Origin: JAJRWS01 sp039831705
GTDB taxonomy: Bacteria; Planctomycetota; Planctomycetia; Pirellulales; Lacipirellulaceae
DNA: 64,000 bases
NCBI GenBank assembly: GCA_039831705.1
Contig: JBDOMT010000064.1
Span: 3,373-67,372 of the forward strand
Direction: 5' to 3'
Made by a program: the position numbers and the translations under genes
The notes under the pieces: generated by a model
Told to the model about the DNA's origin: nothing
Databases searched by the model: none
What the model saw: the letters and a program-made list of their open reading frames with translations, nothing else
In this document: piece after piece, positions 6,220 through 13,734 of the stretch
Layout: every line of letters begins with the position of its first letter
How positions within the stretch are numbered: position 1 is the first letter of the stretch

Positions 6220-9210
6220 ATGTCCATTGCACCTATTCCAACGTCACGTGTCAGTGATTTATTCACTCGGCAACGACTGACGCAACAGTTTCAAACGGAT
6301 CAGTTGGACATATTTCGTCTGCAGAACCAGATTAGCACGGGTCTACGGATTAATCTGCCTAGTGACGATGGACCGGCTGCGCTGCGTGCGATCACTCTGC
6401 AACGGCTATTGGAACGTAAGTCGCAGCTCAAGACCAATACCCAAACGGGGCAGTCCTTTTTGGCTGCAACCGACACGGCCCTGAATGACCTTGCCAATAC
6501 CCTGGGCGATCTCCGCGGTGCCGTATTGGGTGTGGCGGGCACTGCCAGCTCGCAGCAGGAACGCAATGCGGTGATCGAGGAAGTCAATCGGACGATTGAG
6601 CAATTAGTACAGACGGGTAATCGCAAATTTCGGGGCCGATTTTTATTCTCTGGCTCACAAACGAGTACCCAGCCTTATCAATTTGAAGGCGAATTTGTCA
6701 AATATTCGGGGAATGAGAATCAGGTCAACAGCTATTCCGATTTGAATGTGCTATTTGCATCCAACTCATCCGGACAAAGTGTATTCGGCGGTATTTCTGA
6801 AGCAGTGCTGGGTAGTACCGACCTGAATCCTCAGGTGACCGCGCAAACATTACTCAGTAGTTTACGTGGTGGGCAGGGGATTAGTACAAGTGGAGCCTTG
6901 CAAGTTTCAGATGGTACGCAGGTATCGATCGTCGACCTTAGCAATGCTACATCTATGGGGGATGTGGCCCGTTTCATCGAAGAGAATCCACCCTCAGGTC
7001 GAGTCGTTACCGTCACGGTGACCGGACAAGGGCTCACTTTGCAACTCGACTCAGCGGGTGGAGGTAACCTTACGGTAACAGAAGTAGGGAGCGGCTCCAT
7101 AGCGAATGAGCTTGGCATCTTGGAGGAGTTCGGGGTTTCGACCAACCCATTGGTTGGGGGAGATTTAAACCCGCGTTTGCTACAAACCGACCGTCTCGAC
7201 GCTCTTTTAGGTACCAAAGCAATCGCCAGCCTGCAGTCGGCGGGTAACAACAACGACATTCGTCTGGAAGCCACTGCCAACGGAACACAACTGAACGGGG
7301 TAACGGTGCAGTTGGTCGATGATCAGTTACTGCAGGCCAGTGGCGGTATTACTGCCGGTAGTGAAGTTGCCGTGTATGACGCAAATCCGCGCGCGGCCCG
7401 GGCAGCGATTCCATTTGTCGGTATTAACAACGATCTTATTCTGCAGGCCAATACCACCGGAACCAGTTTGAACAATGTCCGTGTCGATATTACCTCCACG
7501 GCGACAGGTGGTGTTCCCACTGCCAGCTACGATGCGGGAGGTAAAGTGCTCACCATCAATCTGGAATCCGATAGCAGCTCGGATGCCCAGCAGGTGATCA
7601 CCGCCATCGCCGGGTTGGCCGGCAATCCTTTCACGGCCACTTTGGATCCGTCGGTTGAGGGGGTGGGTAACGATGGTTCCGGGTTCATAACCGCATTCTC
7701 TCAGGCCAGTTTTACCAATACGGGCAACAGTGGAGGTGCGGCAAAAACTTTGTATGTGCACGTTGACCCCGGGGCGACCACTGCCAATCAGGCACTGGCG
7801 GCTATCAATACCGAAGGATCATTTTCCGCCACGCTCAATGCGGCCGATTCCATATCGACCATCACTGCGGGAACCGGCTTGGTTTCTTTGACGGCTACCG
7901 CAACCACGTCTGGCGGTAGTGGCGTGCCCTTGGACCAAACCTCGGGAATCCAAGTCGTCAACGGGGGTCAGACCTATACGCTGGATTTTTCCTCCGCACA
8001 GACCTTGAGCGACTTACTCAATGTCTTCAATGGTTCGGCAGCCGGCTTGCAAGCAGAGATCAACGCCGATGGCAGTGGCATTGATGTCCGTTCCAGATTG
8101 AGTGGTTCTGATTTTCAAATTGGTGAGAATGGAGGGCTCACTGCGACACAGCTTGGCATACGTACCTACACATCAAGCACAAATTTTAGTGACTTGAACT
8201 ATGGTGTGGGCGTGCCAACTGCGGATGGTTTCGACCTGCCGACTGCCACGGGTGACGATCTTATTATCGATACAATCAGCGGAGCGAATTTTACGGTCGA
8301 TTTAAGTGGCGCCAATTCCATCATTGACGTGGTCAATGCAATCAATGCGGTCACCGGTGGAAGCGTGACCGCGTCAGCAGTTGCTACCGGCAATGTTACC
8401 ATCTTGAATTTGGAAGACACCAGTGCCGGAGCCGGGCAATTCACCGTGACCCAAGCCACCGGCAGTCTTGCCGGGCAATATTTGGGAGTCATTCCAAGTG
8501 GTTCGACCCAAATCGTTGGCGTCGGAACAACCCTTACCGGCAACGATCTCAATTACACTGATTTAACCATAACGGCAAAAGATGGCCAAACATTGAGTGT
8601 CAATCTTAGCTCTGCGAAAACTGTTGAAGATGTGATCGCGGCCATCAACACCGCAGCAGCGAACATTCCAACAGGTGCAGTGAATCTGGCTGCTCAGCTT
8701 GCCGCAAACGGCAATGGTATTGAATTAGTCGATGCAACAGGAGGTGGAGGTTCCCTGACCATTTCGGCGGTAGGGAGCAGTCAGGCTGCCGAGTTTTTGG
8801 GTTTCGTGCCCGCCGGGCAATCCGCTATTAGCACCACCAACAGTACCTTGCAGAGTACCGATCGTAATTATGTGGAAACCGATAGTGTCTTTAACACCTT
8901 GATCCGCTTGCGCGATGCGCTGACGGCTAGTGATATTCCAGCGATTGAAAGGGCCGTAGCCAACATCGACCTGGACATCGACCGAGTGAGTTTTGCTAGG
9001 GCCGAGGTCGGAGCACGCCAGCAAGGTCTCGAATTGGCCCAAACGAATCTGCAAGACGAAGATGTGCTGTTGCGTTCGGCCTTATCCGAAGAGATCGATG
9101 TTGATTTAGTCGAGGCAATTTCCAACTTTTTAGCCCGACAAGCTTCATTGGAAGCCTCTTTACGTACTTCGGCCAATATTTTGCAGCTTACACTGCTCAA
9201 TTTCATCTAG
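6220..9210 (+). CDS. flgL: Giant flagellar hook-associated protein 3 FlgL
   Basis: Second junction protein. At 996 residues it is about three times the enterobacterial length. The N-terminal ~170 residues (QNQISTGLRINLPSDDGPAA, KFRGRFLFSGSQTSTQPY) and the C-terminal ~95 (DIDRVSFARAEVGARQQGLE, DLVEAISNFLARQASLEAS) are canonical FlgL. Between them lie about 730 extra residues of beta-rich repeats. One clear module (LLSSLRGGQGIS at about 210, then VSIVDLSNATSMGDVARFIE) matches the flagellin hook IN type also present in FliD. Later degenerate units share the pattern TLSVNLSSAKTVEDVIAAIN. The insert would project from the junction surface (inference). The start is fixed by the conserved N-terminus. 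Confidence 0.93.
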   Translation: MSIAPIPTSRVSDLFTRQRLTQQFQTDQLDIFRLQNQISTGLRINLPSDDGPAALRAITLQRLLERKSQLKTNTQTGQSFLAATDTALNDLANTLGDLRGAVLGVAGTASSQQERNAVIEEVNRTIEQLVQTGNRKFRGRFLFSGSQTSTQPYQFEGEFVKYSGNENQVNSYSDLNVLFASNSSGQSVFGGISEAVLGSTDLNPQVTAQTLLSSLRGGQGISTSGALQVSDGTQVSIVDLSNATSMGDVARFIEENPPSGRVVTVTVTGQGLTLQLDSAGGGNLTVTEVGSGSIANELGILEEFGVSTNPLVGGDLNPRLLQTDRLDALLGTKAIASLQSAGNNNDIRLEATANGTQLNGVTVQLVDDQLLQASGGITAGSEVAVYDANPRAARAAIPFVGINNDLILQANTTGTSLNNVRVDITSTATGGVPTASYDAGGKVLTINLESDSSSDAQQVITAIAGLAGNPFTATLDPSVEGVGNDGSGFITAFSQASFTNTGNSGGAAKTLYVHVDPGATTANQALAAINTEGSFSATLNAADSISTITAGTGLVSLTATATTSGGSGVPLDQTSGIQVVNGGQTYTLDFSSAQTLSDLLNVFNGSAAGLQAEINADGSGIDVRSRLSGSDFQIGENGGLTATQLGIRTYTSSTNFSDLNYGVGVPTADGFDLPTATGDDLIIDTISGANFTVDLSGANSIIDVVNAINAVTGGSVTASAVATGNVTILNLEDTSAGAGQFTVTQATGSLAGQYLGVIPSGSTQIVGVGTTLTGNDLNYTDLTITAKDGQTLSVNLSSAKTVEDVIAAINTAAANIPTGAVNLAAQLAANGNGIELVDATGGGGSLTISAVGSSQAAEFLGFVPAGQSAISTTNSTLQSTDRNYVETDSVFNTLIRLRDALTASDIPAIERAVANIDLDIDRVSFARAEVGARQQGLELAQTNLQDEDVLLRSALSEEIDVDLVEAISNFLARQASLEASLRTSANILQLTLLNFI

Positions 9211-9346
9211 TGCACCGTTGTGGCAAACTTTGCGGCCTCGTCATTATTACTTGTTGTCCAAACTTTACCGTGCCGATGAAGTTTAACAGAGCTTTTTTGC
9301 GCTGGGTGTAGACTTGGTGTATAAACTTGAAAATGTGGATGAGAAC

Positions 9347-9847
9347 ATGGATGTCACGACCACACGGTTTGGAACAGTTTCTGTTCAAGAGATGGATTTG
9401 CTCCATTTTGAGCATGGACTGATCGGGCTTGAGCAGTGTCAGAGTTGGATCCTTCTGGCCGATGGTCAGAATGAATCTCTGGGCTGGTTACAGAATATCG
9501 ATCGGAGTGAAGTGGCCGTGGCGATTGTATCGCCTCGTCTGTTTGTGCCCGATTATCAGTTGCGCATGGCGAGTCATGAGTTGTCTCGCTTGCAGTCGAC
9601 TGATTTATCTGTGAACGGCCCAACCGAAGATCTGCAATCCCCGGACGGTCGATCGGATATCCAAGTGGTGGTGATCGTAAGCCGGCAAGCAGAAGGTCTG
9701 AGCCTCAACTTGAAGGCCCCACTGGTGATTAATGTGCAAACCAGGCATGGGAGTCAAGTCGTGATCCGGGACGATTATTCCGTTCGACATCCGTTGATGA
9801 TACCGCTGACTCGGTCTGTGATTGAGGAGTTGAAAAAAATAGCCTAA
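9347..9847 (+). CDS. fliW: Flagellar assembly factor FliW
   Basis: FliW antagonises CsrA and binds newly made flagellin, forming a partner switch that ties flagellin translation to its export (known from Bacillus). The 166-residue product has the family pattern: TTRFGTVSVQEMDLLHFEHG, LIGLEQCQSWILLA, and an acidic patch. The frame extends to a TTG at 9314, but ATG 9347 aligns with known FliW starts and has GGATGAG upstream. It is followed by csrA and then flagellin, the classical fliW-csrA-flagellin order. The upstream gap contains a CAAACTTTACCG-type word (9259) next to GCCGATGA (9272). Confidence 0.92.
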   Translation: MDVTTTRFGTVSVQEMDLLHFEHGLIGLEQCQSWILLADGQNESLGWLQNIDRSEVAVAIVSPRLFVPDYQLRMASHELSRLQSTDLSVNGPTEDLQSPDGRSDIQVVVIVSRQAEGLSLNLKAPLVINVQTRHGSQVVIRDDYSVRHPLMIPLTRSVIEELKKIA

Positions 9848-9986
9848 CTGGTGTTGAGCCCGATCGTCTGACGAAATTTCAACTCAGGCGACTTCCCAAC
9901 ACAGATGAAAGATTTGCGTCCCCGTGGGGTCTACGTATTCCCCATTACCAAAATACACAACGATTTACGACAGTCAGGAGTTTCTC

Positions 9987-10226
9987 ATGTTGGTTTTGTC
10001 GAGACAGCGCGACGAAAGCATCATTATCGGCGACAACGTCGTCGTAACTGTTGTGGACGTTCGTGGTGATAAAGTAAAATTGGGGATTACTGCACCCAGG
10101 GAAGTGTCTGTCCATCGACAAGAAGTCTACGAAGCCATCCAGCGTGAAAATGCACAAGCAACGAAGTTGGACCCTAAAGAAGTCCAATCGCTAGGGCAAC
10201 AGACACCGCGGCCCAGAAGGCAGTAG
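9987..10226 (+). CDS. csrA: Carbon storage regulator CsrA
   Basis: RNA-binding dimer that represses translation by binding GGA sites in mRNA leaders. The 79-residue product begins MLVLSRQRDESIIIG and has the RNA-contacting APREVSVHRQEVYEAI strand and helix. ATG 9987 is preferred over the in-frame upstream extension because the family begins at this Met and AGGAG lies at 9976-9980, six bases upstream. It sits between fliW and flagellin. The flagellin leader contains at least three GGA motifs near the start codon, so flagellin is the likely target (inference). The basic tail after about residue 60 is family-variable. Confidence 0.96.
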   Translation: MLVLSRQRDESIIIGDNVVVTVVDVRGDKVKLGITAPREVSVHRQEVYEAIQRENAQATKLDPKEVQSLGQQTPRPRRQ

Positions 10227-10483
10227 GCATAGGTCTTGTAAGAATGTGTGCCCCGCAGGGATGTCGCCTGTAGCCAGTCCGCATATTTCACCCGTTTCTT
10301 GGGAAAAATTTCGCCTGCCCATTTCGCGATTGTTGCGATTCTCTCATTCTGCCGGAACGAATTTTTTGCGTTACCAAACAGATCAAATCACAGCCAATCG
10401 TAACACCCTATCCAGTAATAACAATTGGGCCGATTACCGATGGCATGTCTTCGACGATTTCGGTGAAAAGCTGCTTCGTTGCT

Positions 10484-10511
10484 TAAAGTACCCATCTTAC
10501 CTGGCCGATAC
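10484..10511 (+). promoter_or_regulatory. Sigma28 (FliA)-type promoter for flagellin
   Basis: TAAAGTAC (10484-10491) and GCCGATAC (10504-10511) match the enterobacterial flagellar class 3 consensus TAAAGTTT-N11-GCCGATAA, with a spacer one base longer. The position upstream of flagellin fits. The same GCCGATAC occurs upstream of fliD. That this organism's sigma28 reads it is inference. Confidence 0.6.
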
Positions 10512-10767
10512 GGGCATTAGGAGGATTCCTGCGAACGGTGTCGAGCATAAGTGCTCTACACCCCTGGGGGCAAATGTTGTGAAAAAAGTTGGACAACATG
10601 CTGAATTGACCTACGTTCTTCTAGATGTTGCTAAACGGCAACAAGATACATCCGGCGGCACTGCAGGATACCGTGAGATACCGTGGATGTCGCCTTTGAA
10701 TGGGCAATGGTGTTTTGATATGCGAGGCAGGTGACCTCGGCACCAATTGATACAACCAACTGACAGG

Positions 10768-10830
10768 CCGGAGTTCATATGGACTCCCCAGTTCCGGTCT
10801 CCGTTGGGAACTGGTTTTTTTAGACAGGGG
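10768..10830 (+). promoter_or_regulatory. Flagellin leader: competing hairpins, GGA motifs and ribosome binding site
   Basis: GGAGT (10770-10774) pairs with ACTCC (10783-10787) around an 8-base loop with GGA at its edge. CCAGTTCC (10788-10795) pairs with GGAACTGG (10807-10814), followed by six T (10815-10820). The ribosome binding site AGGGG (10826-10830) lies 8 bases before ATG 10839. An alternative stem CCGGA (10768-10772) with TCCGG (10793-10797) would break the terminator-like stem. Three GGA words are possible CsrA sites. This could be an attenuator or a CsrA-responsive element (inference). Confidence 0.5.
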
Positions 10831-10838
10831 TGTTTGAA

Positions 10839-13343
10839 ATGACGCGAATTAATACGAATGTTTCCTCGTTGGTTGCCCAGAATACGTTGAGTCGGTCGAA
10901 CGCTGACCTCAACCAGGCACTCACCCGATTGAGTACCGGTCTGCGAATCAACACAGGTAAGGACGATCCGGCCGGCTTGATTGCCAGTGAAAACCTGCGT
11001 AGCGATATCACCTCGATTCGCCGTGCCATCAGCAATACCGATCGAGCCAACCAGGTGATCGCCACCGCTGATAGTGCCTTGGGTCAGGTCAGTTCACTGC
11101 TCAACGATATTCGTGGTTTGGTTACCGAGAGTGCCAACGCGGGTGCTTTGAGTGATGAGCAGCGTGGTGCGAATCAGCTTCAGGTCGATTCTTCCCTGGA
11201 AGCCTTAAACCGAATCGCTCAGACCACGACTTTCCAAGGCCGACGTCTGCTCGATGGTAGTCTGGACTTTATTACCACTGCTGGAACCAACTTTGCCAAA
11301 TTGGGCGATTTGCAAATTGACCAGGCAAACCTGGGTTCCGCCGGTTCGATCAATGTCGACATCACGGTCTCCACAGCAGCGACGCAGGCCACCATTTCGG
11401 TCGCCAATATCCCCAACGCAACCGCGGCGGTCAATGCGACGGGAACTCTCACATTCAATGATGCGGCAGCGACCGCTTCTGCAGGCTCGGTGAATATCAC
11501 GGTTGCCCAACAGGAGTCGACTGGTAGCTTCACTTTTGGCACCACGACTGGTGCTGGCTTGACCGTGACCACCAAAGCTGGCGGTAATGCGGCGGGTGCA
11601 TTTGGCGGGGCCTCGGGTGGTATCAATATTGTATTCACCGATAACGATGCGGATGATTCAGCGGTGGCTTCGGCCACTTACACGCAGGGTACCAATGTCA
11701 TCGCGGTCACTGCTGACTTCGATGGTTCCGCGGCTGGTAATGCGGGTGTCACCGAAGCGGCTATCGCCACGGCCATCGCGGGCATCAATGGTGGTGCCGA
11801 TTTTACCGTCACTGCGATTGGTACCACGGCTCTAGTAGCCGCTGACGTCACCACCTACTCCGACGTGGCCACTGGCGGTCGGGATGCCGGCAATCAGACA
11901 CTAACGATCACCGGCAATGCGGGTGCTGCCAATAATATTACGGTCAACTTTGTCGAGGCGGCTGGTGTCGGTACCACCCCCTCGGTGACCGACAATGGGG
12001 GTGGCAGCTATACCATTAATGTCGACGACACGGCGACGACTACGTTTGCCGCCATAAGTGCGGCCATTACTGGCCTTACCGAAGTGGCAAGTGTTTCGGG
12101 AGGCACGGGTAACTACATAGGTTCCTCGGAAGCTGCCCTGAACTCTCCAGGCATCAACGCGGCTTTGACTGGTGGTTTTGATGCGGGTGCCGATGTGATC
12201 ACCCTTAACGCCAACTCTCCTGGAACGGGCGGTAATCGAACGCTGACGTTCGTAGAAGCCAACGTCTCCAACAACTTTATCGGTGTGGTCGACGACGGTA
12301 GCACGGTTACGGTCACCGTCGATGATACCTCGACTTACAATGTCACCGATATATCGGCCGCGATCGACAGCCAATTGTCGGCCTTCTCGGCCTCGGTGAC
12401 CGCTACCGCCGGTAATGGTTCCTTTGTAGCGGCTACCGACGCTGGTACAACTTCCAATATCGGAGGTGGTGTGACCGGTTCCGGCGGTCTTACCAACGCG
12501 GTGGTGCTTGAATTGGTTGGTTCCACTGGTGCTGAGGTACTGAGTTTTGGTGCCGGTACCAGTATCACCGAGTTGATCAACGGCATCAATCTGGTCAGTG
12601 ACGCGACCGGAGTTTCCGTTGCGGCTAGCCCTTCTGCCGCGACCACTCTGGTGTTGACCGGATCTACCTACGGTACGACTTCGGTGGTTGATTTAAATGT
12701 GATCAGTGAAGGTGCCACCAGCACGCCGGCCGGTACATTCACCAATGCCATTGGCCAGGGATTGCGCGACAATGGCTCGAACGTGGTTGCTTCGATCAAC
12801 GGTGTTTCGGCCACCGGTACTGGCAACAGCCTGTCGATCAACACGGCAACTCTCGATATCGGCACGACGGTTGATGCAAACTTTACCGGTACCAGCAGCT
12901 TTACCATCACCGGCGGCGGTGCTCTGTTCCAATTGGGCCCTGACGTGGTGAGCAATCAGCAATCCCGTTTGGGAATTAAAAGTGTGAACACGGCTCAACT
13001 CGGGGGTGTCACAGGCAAGCTGTTTTCGCTGGGTACTGGTGGAACGGCGGAGCTGTCGCTAGCTGCCAACACGGCCGCTTCGATTGTCGAAGAAGCAATC
13101 GATCAGGTCACCACGCTTCGTGGTCGTCTTGGTGCTTTCCAGCGTACGACGTTGGAGACCAATAAGAATGCCTTGAATGACACCTTGATTAACTTGACCG
13201 ATGCCGAAAGCACGATTCGCGATGCCGATTTCGCTTCTGAAACGGCCGCTCTGACTCGAGCACAGATTCTGGTGCAGTCGGGTACCACGGTGTTGCAGAT
13301 TTCCAATCAGAACCCACAGAACGTGTTGTCCTTGCTCCGGTAA
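10839..13343 (+). CDS. fliC: Large flagellin
   Basis: Filament subunit of 834 residues. The N-terminal D0/D1 is canonical (RINTNVSSLVAQNTLSRSN, LTRLSTGLRINTGKDDPAG), and so is the C-terminal D1/D0 (LRGRLGAFQRTTLETNKNAL through QISNQNPQNVLSLLR). The middle, about residues 150-700, is Gly/Ala/Thr/Val-rich and Lys-poor, with imperfect repeats of roughly 90-100 residues: units near TLTITGNAGAANNITVNF and ITLNANSPGTGGNRTLTF share a following VDD-T-T/S pattern. These should form surface D2/D3-like domains. The start is ATG 10839 (MTRINTN), not the in-frame GTG at 10830 that overlaps the ribosome binding site. A strong terminator follows. Confidence 0.95.
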   Translation: MTRINTNVSSLVAQNTLSRSNADLNQALTRLSTGLRINTGKDDPAGLIASENLRSDITSIRRAISNTDRANQVIATADSALGQVSSLLNDIRGLVTESANAGALSDEQRGANQLQVDSSLEALNRIAQTTTFQGRRLLDGSLDFITTAGTNFAKLGDLQIDQANLGSAGSINVDITVSTAATQATISVANIPNATAAVNATGTLTFNDAAATASAGSVNITVAQQESTGSFTFGTTTGAGLTVTTKAGGNAAGAFGGASGGINIVFTDNDADDSAVASATYTQGTNVIAVTADFDGSAAGNAGVTEAAIATAIAGINGGADFTVTAIGTTALVAADVTTYSDVATGGRDAGNQTLTITGNAGAANNITVNFVEAAGVGTTPSVTDNGGGSYTINVDDTATTTFAAISAAITGLTEVASVSGGTGNYIGSSEAALNSPGINAALTGGFDAGADVITLNANSPGTGGNRTLTFVEANVSNNFIGVVDDGSTVTVTVDDTSTYNVTDISAAIDSQLSAFSASVTATAGNGSFVAATDAGTTSNIGGGVTGSGGLTNAVVLELVGSTGAEVLSFGAGTSITELINGINLVSDATGVSVAASPSAATTLVLTGSTYGTTSVVDLNVISEGATSTPAGTFTNAIGQGLRDNGSNVVASINGVSATGTGNSLSINTATLDIGTTVDANFTGTSSFTITGGGALFQLGPDVVSNQQSRLGIKSVNTAQLGGVTGKLFSLGTGGTAELSLAANTAASIVEEAIDQVTTLRGRLGAFQRTTLETNKNALNDTLINLTDAESTIRDADFASETAALTRAQILVQSGTTVLQISNQNPQNVLSLLR

Positions 13344-13370
13344 GCTGACCGTTTACGTGACAATCAATAG

Positions 13371-13405
13371 CCGGCTGGGTTCCTTCGGGGGCCTGGCCGG
13401 TTTTT
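13371..13405 (+). terminator. Intrinsic terminator of flagellin
   Basis: A 13-bp stem (13371-13383 with 13388-13400, including some G-T pairs) is closed by a TTCG tetraloop and followed by five T. It starts 28 bases after the flagellin stop. This is the clearest Rho-independent terminator in the window. Confidence 0.9.
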
Positions 13406-13437
13406 GTTTGTGGAGACCTTGCTAGCAGAAGACTTCC

Positions 13438-13511
13438 GAAATACAAGCACGCTGCGCCAGCAAGTGGGTTACGCACAATTACCCACTCGCTTGCGCTTCG
13501 TGCTCGTATTT
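13438..13511. repeat. Palindromic repeat, AGCACG...GCGCCAGC type, copy 1
   Basis: GAAATACAAGCACG and following bases from 13438 pair with the segment ending CGTGCTCGTATTTC at 13511. The arms are about 32 bases with a few mismatches; the central part includes AGTGGGT and ACCCACT. The same element, with different loop bases, is at 21735-21816. It is a non-autonomous palindromic element of REP/MITE type; no transposase is nearby. Confidence 0.85.
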
Positions 13512-13585
13512 CATATGCGTTTCCTTGCCGGTGCTACCACTCAGTTAGCTCATGACCGGTGGTATCGTTCTGACAAGACAAACTT

Positions 13586-13612
13586 TAGCGGCTGAGCAGT
13601 ATTTGCCGATAC
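13586..13612 (+). promoter_or_regulatory. Candidate sigma28-type promoter for fliD
   Basis: GCCGATAC at 13605-13612 is identical to the -10 word before flagellin. The matching -35 position (13586-13589) reads TAGC instead of TAAA, so the site is weaker. CAAACTTTAGCGG (13579-13591) overlaps the -35 side. The flagellin terminator separates fliD from flagellin, so fliD needs its own promoter; the rest of the gap to 13734 shows nothing better. Confidence 0.45.
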
Positions 13613-13734
13613 TATCAGAGACGTTCTGGTCATGTTGGCGGCCACTTTTTTTCATGACTGCCAACGAACAGAGAAGGTGCGGCCTGATTGATTATCCTAC
13701 AGACTGATCGCTGCGAGCTAATGGCTCCAATATC

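Larger units (their letters stand above)
10227..10838 (+). other. Long intergenic/leader region before flagellin
   Basis: This 612-base gap holds no convincing gene; an open frame at 10246-10734 lacks family likeness. It contains the sigma28-like promoter at 10484, small hairpins (GAGCATAAGTGCTC near 10540; GTTGC...GCAAC near 10628), a tandem ATACCGTG repeat near 10668, and a pair of hairpins just before the flagellin start. If transcription starts near 10517, the flagellin mRNA has a leader of about 320 bases. Confidence 0.6.

Noticed and set aside
10246..10734. 162-residue open frame before flagellin
   Set aside because: Composition and motifs look random, it spans the sigma28-like promoter and leader hairpins, and it has no family likeness.
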